NCBI RefSeq assembly: GCF_002341865.1
Contig: NZ_DDOV01000088.1
Span: 27,084 to 34,302 of the forward strand
Origin: Clostridium sp. UBA2485
GTDB taxonomy: Bacteria > Bacillota > Clostridia > Clostridiales > Clostridiaceae
Direction of reading: 5' to 3'
Length of the DNA: 7,219 bases
Below, one piece after another: positions 1 to 6,882 of the stretch. The notes beneath the pieces were generated by a model, which saw only the letters and a list, made by a program, of their open reading frames with translations, did no database searches and was not told where the DNA came from. How positions within the stretch are numbered: the stretch's first letter is position 1; each line of letters opens with the position of its first letter. The translations under genes and the position numbers were made by a program.

Positions 1-190
1 AAGCTGAGAAATTTAAAATTATTTATTTTTGAAGTGATACGATCACTTTCTATAAAGAACTAGCAACACATTGCTAGTAAAAATTAGTTTAAGAAATTAA
101 TTCATAAAGAATTAATTTCAACCTTAATTGTAAATTTTGCATTGTGAATTGTGAATTGAAATGCTCAAGGATGTAGTTATATTTGGCTAT
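1..190. repeat. MITE-like repeat copy 1, cut by window edge, downstream flank of the operon
   Basis: This is a non-coding repeat related to the copy at 6016-6262, in the same orientation. It holds three perfect hairpins: AAGTGAT/ATCACTT at 32-38 and 42-48, ACTAGCAA/TTGCTAGT at 59-66 and 71-78, and an 11-bp stem at 93-103 and 109-119 with a 5-nt loop. It ends in AATT/GTGAATTG-type units at about 123-160, which resemble the terminal inverted repeats of the other copies. Similarity to the right copy continues past that terminus: ATTGTGAATTGAAAT at 148 and GTAGTTATAT at 173 have counterparts at 6222 and 6247 with the same 25-nt spacing. Read on the minus strand, the 59-78 hairpin is followed by TCTTTAT and could act as a weak terminator for the last gene. 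No transposase is present, so the MITE label is inferred from structure and copy number. Confidence 0.7.
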
Positions 191-210
191 ATATTAATTT
201 TAAAATTAGT

Positions 211-2079
211 TTATCTATATATATTTTCATTAATTAAAACTTTAAAAATTTCTTTTAGTTCCTCAAAATCTTTTGGTACATAAAACCGTACATTATATTT
301 TTTCTCTATAGTGGTCAATAGTTTTTCAAAAGTGGTATTTTTAAAAATATTGGTATATTTTTCAAGAATTTTATATAAAAATATATAATTATTATTAGCA
401 TCAAAATTTTTTAATAACATAAAATCTGTAAGCATACAGGTAGATACATAAGAAATATATGTCTTCTTTTTCCCTTTATTTATACTATTCAGCGCTATTA
501 CTTCCCAAGGTATGTCTCCATATTTACATAATTTAAACTTCAAATCTGAATATTTATTCAATCGTTCAAGGGTATGCTTTTTTACCACAATAGGATAAAT
601 TTCTGACAACTCACTTATTGCTTCTAAAATTTCTCTTTCTTCTTTTGCTGACAGAACATTAACTAAACTTAAATACTGGTCAAAGAAAATAACATTATTA
701 TCCTCTTCTTCTTTATAATTAAATATATAATTTATATCATTAATTAATTCTTCAAATAAAGTCTTATCCCTTAAATAATGTGTGTTTATTTCATTAACAG
801 GAGGATTTTTAAATTCTCCTATATAAATATCTTTATTATATAGTAAAATTTCATCTATTCTATATAAATCAAAAGGAGCACCTCTATTTTGACCATAGTT
901 TTCAATCCAAACTTCTAGCCCTTCTTTAATGGAATAGGTAGCTAATCCCTCATCTGTTAATATTATCTTTATATCATTATCAATAAATTCAAAAATTCTC
1001 ATGCTCATGTAGGAGCACCAAGTAAAAAAATGGAATATTTCTATATCACCAGTGATCCTATCTACATCATTAAAACTATACCTTTCATAATCCTGATTTT
1101 CTTTTAAATAGATTATATCATTAAAAATTTTAGTATCTTTTACCTTGTCATAGGTTATAGCTAGACTCTTATGTGAATCAGAAATAACTAATATCTTATT
1201 ATAATCTTTATATATGGTTTTACATAAAATTATTGAAGTTACTAAATGATACACTGTAACTACAAAAAAACATACCTTTTTTTCTTTTTTTATTTTAGTT
1301 TTATTTCTATATATATTTAATAATGATTTTTCAGTTTCTGATAAAGTATTATATATTAATTTACATCCATAATTAAAGTATCTATAAAATTTATTCAATA
1401 AATTCTCTTCTACATAACCGTCTATTTTCTCTAAAATCAGTATACTTTCAAAGACACATATTTTTAATAGATTTTTATAAATATCCCTTGTAAATGCTCT
1501 TTCTCTATTCAATTTATCAAGGAGCTGGTAGATTTCTAATGCCACCTCTATATCTTCTCTAGTAGAGAACTTATCCCTCTTCATATCATAGTTATTGCTT
1601 AAAGCTACTGCCTTTTCCTTAGCAAGAATTTTGCTATAAACCTCTATATCCTTAATGAAATTATAACTTTTTAAATAAGAATTAATATGCTCTAACAATG
1701 CTCTATGAAAAAACTCTTTGTTTAACTTTATATAATTTCCTCTAAATAAAGCGGTTATATACTCTTTTATAAAATTACTGCTAAAGAAATTTTCATCTTT
1801 ATATATAGTGTACTTATCACTGTTTCCAACTAATAAAAGCAAATTTTCATCCTTTAACATATAGTTAATTTTTGAAAGTAAAAATTTTTTATCATAGGCT
1901 TTAAAAGTCTCCATTAAATAAAAATAACTACCATTACACAATGATGATATATTAATTAAGTTTTCTTCTTCATTCGCTTCTTCATTATTTTTATAATATT
2001 TAATTTCACTATATTTATAAATATAATGGTTAAGAGTGTCAATTAAATTTTCCTTATCCCATAAGATAGCCTCTTTATT
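211..2079 (-). pseudogene. Polysialyltransferase-like glycosyltransferase region, 3' part of a gene interrupted by an in-frame TAG
   Basis: The frame stays open for about 620 codons after an in-frame TAG at 2080-2082 and ends with TAA at 211-213. The C-terminal ~350 residues resemble the alpha-2,8-polysialyltransferase (POLYST/GT52-like) group that transfers nonulosonic acids from CMP-sugars. Visible landmarks, numbered from a TTG at 1941, are a strand plus VYHL near 228-233, a TDEGL motif at 329-333 (the acidic-acidic-Gly motif of these enzymes), FFDQYLS near 419, KKH at 454-456 where family members often show HP, and SYVSTC near 497. The N-terminal ~220 residues are helical and not recognised. 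No ribosome binding site precedes the TTG at 1941 or the first ATG at 1914, so the segment was probably translated from upstream as part of a longer protein. The expected role is adding a sialic-like sugar to flagellin or a surface glycan. The family call is moderate, and the C-terminal domain could still be active if expressed. Confidence 0.6.
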
Positions 2080-2622
2080 CTAATAATCTTCACCTAGCGC
2101 TAACTTTATTTTAAAATCATAATCTTCACCTTTAATGCAAGGTATTATTATAGAAACTTTAGGATATATATGCTCTGACTTTTTTATCTTTATATAATAA
2201 TCTTTATCTGAATTTTCTTCATAATACTTTGAAAAATCTTTTCTCTCTATTTGCTTTAATTTATTATCTAGACTATAGCTATCGTAGCTATAAATATCAA
2301 TATCTACAGTTTTATTTTCTATAATATTTGCTATATTATTACATAGTGGATTATTTAAATAGTCTTCGTTTAAATATTTAATATAATTAGAAAAATTCTT
2401 GCTACATATTTTTATTAAAAATTCTCCACAATATTTTAAAAGACTACTATATTTATAAATTATATCTAAAATATTATCATTATGAACTGTAAATAATATA
2501 TAGTGGAAATGCTCTTTGAAACTTTCAATATCCTTTTCTTTTAATATCTTCACTTGTAATTTTGCTAAATTTGATGCTACTTCATTTTTTTCCACTCCAT
2601 ATAAATTGCAATCTTTAATAAA
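2080..2622 (-). pseudogene. Methyltransferase-like segment followed by the start of a second GT2-like domain, ended by TAG
   Basis: This segment continues the protein of the neighbouring GT2 gene after a frameshift. The upstream frame ends in LELNCGCGA, a class I SAM-binding motif I. This frame resumes with CNLYGVEKNEVA, which fits motif II (acidic residue binding SAM ribose), so the two halves form one methyltransferase fold. The following HFHYILFTV and GEFLIKI stretches fit later strands of that fold but are poorly conserved. Near the end, PKVSIIIPC looks like the first strand of a second GT2 domain, and about 20 codons later the frame meets TAG at 2080-2082. The same frame is open beyond the stop down to 211. 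The apparent GTG start at 2595 has no convincing ribosome binding site. The segment is probably not an independent gene. The methyltransferase call is moderate. Confidence 0.55.
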
Positions 2623-3436
2623 ATTTTATATATAACAAATTGGCTCCACAGCCACAGTTTAACTCTAAAATATTCATTTCTTTAATATCATTATTTACAA
2701 GTTTATAAAAGCCTTCACTGAGATTTAAATTTATTGTATCATTAAAACCCCATTTTTTTAGAAATTTTCCTTCATTAATATATAAGCTAAAATTATCCTT
2801 TCTTTCTATATCAAAAAGTTTGTTAGTGAGATTGTGTATCAAAGTATCCTTGCAAAGAATTAATTTATAGCCTTTTTCTATAACTCTAAGAAGGTAATCA
2901 CTACAAAAAAAATCGATGGAGTTAAAATTCTCATCCATTTCTCCAACAGCTTCAATGACCTCTCTTTTTAACACAATATATAGATTGCTTAACTTTAGCC
3001 TCTCTTCCCACTTTAAGCCATCGCTAAAATTATAATCATTAGTAAATTTTAAATATTCATCAAAGGAATTATAAGGTTGATAATAATAACCATAATCATT
3101 ACAATAATTAAAAATAGGACCTACAACCCCTATTTTATCATCGCTATATAATGCAGAAAGTAAATTTTCTATAGAGTTTTTAGATAATAAAATATTATCA
3201 TTAAGAATTACTATATTATCTCCACCAAACATTTTTATTGCCTTATTAAAACTCTCTTGAAAAGATGCATTTTCTATATTGGGTATTAGCTTAATATAAC
3301 TTTGATTTTCAATCCAATTAGAAACTTCATTTTTGCTTTTATTATATGCAACAATAATTTCATAATCTAAATTTTTATAAAACTCCTGAATATTATTTAT
3401 GCAGTAAATTAAATGCTGCAATTTATTATAGGTAAA
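2615..3436 (-). pseudogene. GT2-family glycosyltransferase fused to methyltransferase, 5' end missing and 3' end frameshifted
   Basis: The homologous frame begins at about 3436 with FTYNKL, the end of the first GT2 strand (normally IxxLTYN). It then keeps the family layout: YEIIVAYNKS, a DNIVILNDN strand, SDDKIGVVGP, WEERLKL, GYKLILCKDTLIHN and KWGFN. After a short linker it enters LELNCGCGA (residues ~252-260 from the TTG at 3421), a methyltransferase motif I. GT2-methyltransferase fusions are familiar in clostridial flagellar glycan loci. There is no start codon or ribosome binding site: the frame emerges from the truncated pseI-like gene. Expected GT2 catalytic residues look altered: the Asp of VDNNS is Tyr, NND is NDN, and the late acidic EDDD motif is FCSD. 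The frame ends at TAA 2615-2617, and the methyltransferase continues one frame over. This may be a decayed gene, or an originally non-catalytic GT fold in a larger protein. Confidence 0.65.
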
Positions 3437-3597
3437 TAAGTTTGAAGTTTTATTCCATCTACTTCTACTTTTTTTGCTTCTTCTATTAACTTCATAGCTT
3501 TTTCTAAGCTTCCATTATAATTACCTGATATTTCTGCAACAATAAATGTAGGATAATTTTCTCCTATTTTTGTATTTCCTATTTCTATAACCTTCAT
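3409..3597 (-). pseudogene. pseI: N-terminal stump of a PseI/NeuB-type nonulosonic acid synthase
   Basis: The ATG at 3597 has a good ribosome binding site (AGGAG, 7 nt spacing) that overlaps the stop codon of the upstream acetyltransferase, so the pair was translationally coupled. Residues 1-54 match the start of the PseI/LegI/NeuB family, which condenses a 6-deoxy-hexosamine with phosphoenolpyruvate to make the nine-carbon acid. Landmarks are IGNTKIGENYPTFIVAEISGN, NYNGSLEKA and DGIKLQTY. The usual NHNG motif reads NYNG. Family members are about 350 residues; here similarity stops at QTY (about 3437). Eight unrelated codons follow before the stop, and the sequence switches to the inside of a GT2 gene. 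The TIM-barrel active site and the antifreeze-like domain are absent, so the product cannot be functional. Whether it was PseI or a paralogue such as LegI cannot be settled from 54 residues. Confidence 0.75.
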
Positions 3598-3607
3598 ATT
3601 ATTTCTC

Positions 3608-4153
3608 CTATTGAATTTCTATAGCTTCATAGCTGTATAAGTCTTTTATTGTCTTCCATTTATCTTTTGTTATACCCATTACCACTACATTATGAGGTTT
3701 TCCATTTTTTATAATATGCTCTTTTAAAATTCCCTCAACTTCCGAACCATATTTTTTATGAATTTCTATGACTTTTTCATTAAATTCTAAAACTTCACAG
3801 CAAAGTTTATTAAGATTTAAAACCTCAAAAACATAATCATAAATATTGCACTCAAGAATTTTACCAATGCCCTTTCCTCTTAGTGAAGTGTCTCCTATAT
3901 AATAAGCCCAACTACATCTTTTATTTATCATATCAATATTAGTAATGCTTAAAACCCCTATCGACTTCTCATCATAGCTTATTACCCAATATCTAGCAAA
4001 GGGATTTGCTTCTATATTTTTAAACCATTTGAGCTGAGTTTCATAATTAAGTATTGGGTCGGTATACATATACTTAGTAACTTCTTCAGACATTCTCCAA
4101 ATTGCAATAAGCATTAAATCTTCCTTTAATATTTTTCTAAGCTTTAATCCCAT
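3608..4153 (-). CDS. pseH: PseH-type GNAT N-acetyltransferase
   Basis: This 181-residue GNAT acetyltransferase is of usual PseH length. In the pseudaminic acid pathway PseH uses acetyl-CoA to acetylate the 4-amino group of UDP-4-amino-4,6-dideoxy-N-acetyl-altrosamine in the cytoplasm. Landmarks: an N-terminal WRMSEEVTKYMYTDP segment typical of the PseH/RimJ-like branch, LKWF near 41-44, the acetyl-CoA pyrophosphate loop LRGKGIG at 91-97, and EVLEFNEKVIEIHKKYG at 120-136, the conserved C-terminal GNAT segment. The ATG at 4153 is preceded by GAGGGTG with 5-nt spacing. The stop at 3608 lies 10 nt from the pseI-like start. It is the only gene of the operon whose frame and motifs look intact. Its substrate requires PseC, which this window lacks. 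Other amino-sugar acetyltransferases of this branch remain possible. Confidence 0.8.
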   Translation of the reverse strand: MGLKLRKILKEDLMLIAIWRMSEEVTKYMYTDPILNYETQLKWFKNIEANPFARYWVISYDEKSIGVLSITNIDMINKRCSWAYYIGDTSLRGKGIGKILECNIYDYVFEVLNLNKLCCEVLEFNEKVIEIHKKYGSEVEGILKEHIIKNGKPHNVVVMGITKDKWKTIKDLYSYEAIEIQ

Positions 4154-4248
4154 ATTCTCACCCTCAATTTAGATATCTAAAAAACAGCTAACTAATATAC
4201 TATTTTGTATGAAATATCCTTTTATCTCTAGCTATTTTTTTTGATTTC

Positions 4249-4972
4249 TTATATTTCTTTTTGAATAATTCCACTATTTATTTTTAAAAGCTCTGGATTA
4301 TTATTTAGAAAATTTATTATTTCCATCATTCCAAAATAATTCTTATCTCTATAAAGTCCCTCATATATTTTAGAAATAAATTGATAATCTTCTATAGTAT
4401 CTAATGTCCATCTATGCATAGAATAGTCTATAGTACTCTTATAACAGCCTAATTTATATTTTTGTGGATTATTATATATATGTGGTTACATGTTCTCTAT
4501 CTCTTTTTATCGTTGCATTATTAAAAGTTTCCTCTAAGGTTTTAAAACTAAATATCTCTACATCTAATCCTCTTGGAAAGGTTCTTTCTAAGGTATTATT
4601 TACATACTGAAAATCATTTTTTAAATAATAATTTATAACCTTATTAGTTACTTCACTATCTATTAATGGACAGTTACTAGTTATTCTTACTATAACTTCT
4701 CCTCTATAAGCTGAAGCTCCATAATAGTATCTTGATAATACATCTTCTTCATCACCTCTAAAGATATTGACCTTTAATCTTTTTCCCTCTTCACAAATTG
4801 CGTCATCACAAGGCAAATCCGTAGTTGCAATTATTATTTTACCTATGAATTTTACAGTTTTTAACCTATTTATACAATGCTCCAATACTGTTTTTTCACA
4901 AATATTTTTCATCACTTTCCCATATAACCTACTAGAGCCCATAGGTGCTTGTACTATACAAAGGATTTTCAA
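4249..4972 (-). pseudogene. spsF: SpsF/PseF-type CMP-sugar synthetase, frameshifted at a TA tract
   Basis: This family (SpsF, related to CMP-KDO and CMP-sialate synthetases) activates a nonulosonic acid with CTP. The start is probably TTG at 4972, because AAAGGTGG stands 7 nt upstream and the product then begins MKILCIVQ; it lies about 20 nt beyond the pseB stop. The first 166 codons end at TAA 4472-4474 after REHVTTYI. The adjacent frame then supplies the missing C-terminus (YNNPQKYKL, then HRWTLDTIEDYQ) to TAA at 4249. Rejoined, the product is about 241 residues, the family length. The break lies in a TA repeat and fits loss of one TA unit, or gain of one T. Conserved signatures are altered: the usual QARMGSxRLPGK is QAPMGSSRLYGK, and the SDCPL aspartate is Asn (TSNCPL). 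These positions contact CTP or metal in relatives, so activity is doubtful even without the frameshift. Confidence 0.75.
4472..4484 (-). repeat. Short TA tract at the spsF frame break
   Basis: A run of alternating T and A sits exactly where the SpsF-like protein changes frame. One more TA unit would restore the reading REHVTTYIYNNP, which matches the family. The tract is only four to five units long, so slippage is a plausible origin for the mutation, but regular phase switching is not demonstrated. Confidence 0.5.
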
Positions 4973-4978
4973 CTTTAT

Positions 4979-4986
4979 ACCACCTT
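4979..4986 (-). promoter_or_regulatory. Ribosome binding site deciding a TTG start for the SpsF-like gene
   Basis: AAAGGTGG on the minus strand lies 7 nt from TTG at 4972. The alternative GTG at 4993 overlaps the pseB stop and would add seven residues (MRKGGIK) that merely translate this ribosome binding site. The protein family begins at the TTG, as MKILCIVQ. Confidence 0.65.
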
Positions 4987-4992
4987 TCCTCA

Positions 4993-5998
4993 CTATTCAA
5001 AGGTAAGTTTATTTAAAAGCCCTTTAAGTTCTTCTACCTTTAACCAATTAACATTATTAGAAGAATTGTATTCAAAACCTTCTTCAATTAGCACTCCACC
5101 TTCAGTGAAGCGTTCACTAACATTCCACCAATCAAAATTAGGGTAGATTATATAGTTATTTTCATACTGATAGGTACCTCTAGTCATCCTTAGTTATCAT
5201 AACTTCATGAAGTTTCTCCCCTTCTCTAATGCCTATTTCTTTAAAAGTTCCCTTAGAGTTCATAGCAATAACTAAATCTATAATTTTAAAAGAAGGTATT
5301 TTTGAAATATAGATTTCTCCACCCTTAGATTCCTCTAAAACTTTAATAACCAAATCCACACCTTCTTCTAAAGTGATCCAAAATCTAGTCATCCTAATAT
5401 CAGTAATAGGTACTACTCTATCCCCTCTATCTAACGACTCTTTGAAAAATGGAATAACAGAACCTCTACTTCCAGCAACATTTCCATATCTCACTACGGA
5501 AAAAGTTGTACCTCTCCCTCCAGTGTAAGCATTAGCAGAAATAAATAACTTATCTGAAGCCAATTTTGTGCCACCATACAAATTTATAGGGTTTACCGCT
5601 TTATCTGTAGATAGAGCAATTACTTTCTTTACTCCCCTACCTATAGCTGCATCTATAACATTTTGAGCTCCATGGACATTTGTTTTCACTATCTCAAAGG
5701 GATTATATTCACAGGAAGGCACCTGTTTCATTGACGCAGCATGAATTACATAATCCACACCTTGAAAGGCTCTATATAATCTATCTTTATCTCTTACATC
5801 ACCCATAAAAAATCTGAGTTTATCTATTTTATTTCCTAATTTATTTATAAACATCTTTTTAATTAAATCCTGTTTAAATTCATTCCTTGAGTAAATAATA
5901 ATCTTTTTAGGATTATATCTTTGAAGGACTATCTCTACAAACTTTTTCCCAAAGGACCCTGTTCCACCAGTTATTAAAATAGTCTTATCATCTAACAC
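4993..5998 (-). pseudogene. pseB: PseB-type UDP-GlcNAc 4,6-dehydratase/5-epimerase, frameshifted near the C-terminus
   Basis: PseB (FlaA1 family, extended SDR fold) catalyses the first step of pseudaminic acid synthesis in the cytoplasm, turning UDP-GlcNAc into a 4-keto-6-deoxy-altro sugar. The start is taken as GTG at 5998 (MLDDKTILITGG). Numbered from the upstream TTG at 6019, GGTGSFG at 18-24 binds NADP, D139-K140 and Y148 match the FlaA1 catalytic residues, and K152 completes YxxxK. RYGNVAGSRGS and FWITLEEG follow. The frame ends at TAG 5180-5182 after GEKLHEVMITKDD. The next frame carries the rest (TRGTYQYENN, then FDWWN and FTEGG) to TAG at 4993. Restoring two bases (AC) after KDD gives KDDTRGTYQYE and a 335-residue protein of family length. 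Most of the catalytic domain is intact, but the missing ~62 residues belong to the substrate-binding part, so the truncated product is probably inactive. Confidence 0.85.
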
Positions 5999-6004
5999 CA
6001 CTTT

Positions 6005-6013
6005 CCCCCCTTT
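6005..6013 (-). promoter_or_regulatory. Ribosome binding site of pseB, next to the MITE edge
   Basis: AAAGGGGGG on the minus strand is 6 nt from GTG 5998 and only 3 nt from GTG 6001, which favours 5998. Its outer end abuts the terminal repeat of MITE copy 2. Opposite it on the plus strand is CCCCCCTTTAT before ACAATTGAG. Copies 3 and 4 of the MITE are preceded by the similar CCCTTCT and CCCTTAT, so this ribosome binding site may partly derive from the repeat flank. Confidence 0.6.
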
Positions 6014-6015
6014 AT

Positions 6016-6262
6016 ACAATTGAGGATTGACAATTGAGAATAGACAATTATTGAAACTTCTCCATTATTGGAGAAGTTTTTAATTAATTTCTCTTTGAAG
6101 TTACGCAGTAACGTCTATAAAAACAGTTAAAGAAATTAGTTTGATTAAAACTAATTTCAACCATAATTGTCAATTCTCCATTTTCAATTTTCTATTATTT
6201 CAAGATTTTCCATTACCCTAAATTGTGAACTGAAATATATCACAAAGTAGTTATATATTAGT
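6016..6262. repeat. MITE-like repeat copy 2 with right-hand extension, upstream flank of the operon
   Basis: The left terminus (6016-6056) has tandem AATTGA/GACAATT units. The right terminus (about 6159-6190) has the inverse, CATAATTGTCAATTCTCC, giving imperfect terminal inverted repeats of about 35 bp. Inside are three perfect hairpins: a 10-bp stem AAACTTCTCC/GGAGAAGTTT at 6054-6063 and 6070-6079 followed by TTAATT on the plus strand, GTTAC/GTAAC at 6100-6104 and 6108-6112, and an 11-bp stem at 6132-6142 and 6148-6158 with a 5-nt loop. The last two match copy 1 in position but not in sequence, with pairing kept. Positions 6222-6256 continue the similarity to copy 1. The element occupies the pseB leader, so the native promoter was displaced or lies further right. 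A loose TTGACA at 6169-6174 on the minus strand has only a poor TTTTAA-like -10. Confidence 0.75.
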
Positions 6263-6455
6263 CTATCTGTAAGATATACTACTTCCTTATATCCTATGAA
6301 TATATAAAAGATTTTGTACATAGGACTTTAAATTCTTTACTACAAAGTAAAATTATAGTTTTAAAAGTAATTATGGGTAAATTATTTCAGAAGATAGTGA
6401 ATGCTGTGAATTGCCCTCCACCTAGGAAAACAGTTGTGAAGCCCTCTAGGGCTGC
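6263..6455. other. Gene-free spacer with two hairpins
   Basis: No open frame or convincing promoter is seen. TCCTATG/CATAGGA (6292-6298 and 6319-6325) can pair across a 20-nt loop. At 6440-6453 lies AGCCCTCTAGGGCT, enclosed by CACCTAGG at 6419 and CCTCAGGTG at 6456. The flank at about 6413-6430 resembles the right arm of the structured elements further right, so this may be the edge of an older, degraded copy. Confidence 0.45.
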
Positions 6456-6524
6456 CCTCAGGTGTAGTATAATTTGATGTAATACTAAAATTTTAATAAT
6501 CACTATTTAATTATAGACTCCAGG

Positions 6525-6560
6525 ATATAATTAAAAAACTTCTCTACATCGAAGAAGTTT
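6525..6560 (-). terminator. Terminator-like hairpin, unit 1
   Basis: On the minus strand the 8-bp perfect stem AAACTTCT/AGAAGTTT with a 9-nt loop is followed by TTTAATTATAT, giving six T in a row with the end of the stem. It lies just downstream, in minus-strand direction, of the structured element at 6587-6711. It would stop transcription coming from the right before the pse operon, unless that is antagonised. Confidence 0.45.
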
Positions 6561-6586
6561 CTATAATTGAGATTTCTTTATTTATG

Positions 6587-6711
6587 CCCTGGGGTGCAGT
6601 ATAGTATGAGACAATCTTTAATACATTAACTAATATTTAGTTGTATTACACATCTCCATTGTTCTAGTTAAGTAAATAGGTATTGTTCCGAATCATACTG
6701 CACCTCAAGGG
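6587..6711 (-). repeat. Structured element copy 1 (long closing stem, inner stem, conserved loop); possible RNA
   Basis: The outer arms CCCTGGGGTGCAGTAT (6587) and ATACTGCACCTCAAGGG (to 6711) are inverted and pair over about 10 uninterrupted base pairs (GGTGCAGTAT/ATACTGCACC), with weaker pairing inward to ACAAT/ATTGT. An inner stem TTAACTA/TAGTTAA (6626-6632 and 6665-6671) encloses a loop containing ATGGAGAT on the minus strand. Copy 2 shares the arms and loop, and its inner stem pairs with different bases. The strand is given as minus because a terminator-like hairpin follows in that direction; DNA-level function as a MITE is the alternative. Confidence 0.55.
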
Positions 6712-6720
6712 AACCCTTCT

Positions 6721-6836
6721 ACAATTGAGAATTGACAATGGATAATGGAGAATTATTGATACTTCTCTTTTATAAGGGAAGTTTTAAATTTATTTCAACC
6801 ATAATCGTTAAATTTCCATCCTCAATTCTCCATTTA
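6721..6836. repeat. MITE-like repeat copy 3, short form
   Basis: The left terminus is ACAATTGAGAATTGACAATG and the right terminus is the inverse (CCTCAATTCTCCATTTATT). The first hairpin is kept as ACTTCTCTT/AAGGGAAGT (6761-6769 and 6774-6782), with one T-G wobble replacing a pair of the other copies. The middle hairpins of copies 1 and 2 are missing, leaving an element of about 116 bp. Confidence 0.65.
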
Positions 6837-6882
6837 TTAAGCTATTCTTAAAGGTGTATTATAATTTCATAGCGTTAACTTC

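Noticed and set aside
1..210. Insertion sequence remnants with a transposase
   Set aside because: Neither the left edge nor the right non-coding region contains a frame resembling a transposase; only non-coding hairpin repeats are visible.
4472..4484. TA tract as a phase-variation switch
   Set aside because: Only four to five units, much shorter than usual contingency repeats, and the gene has lost other conserved residues; slippage is likely the origin of the mutation, but not a regulated switch.
4767..5146. Two plus-strand open frames (4767-5006 and 4949-5146)
   Set aside because: They lie opposite the SpsF-like and PseB genes, show no family features or ribosome binding sites, and are explained as shadows of those genes.
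5180..5188. Programmed frameshift or stop-start coupling in pseB (overlapping ATGACTAG)
   Set aside because: No slippery heptamer or properly spaced ribosome binding site is seen, and homologues are continuous here; a 2-nt loss explains the reading simply.
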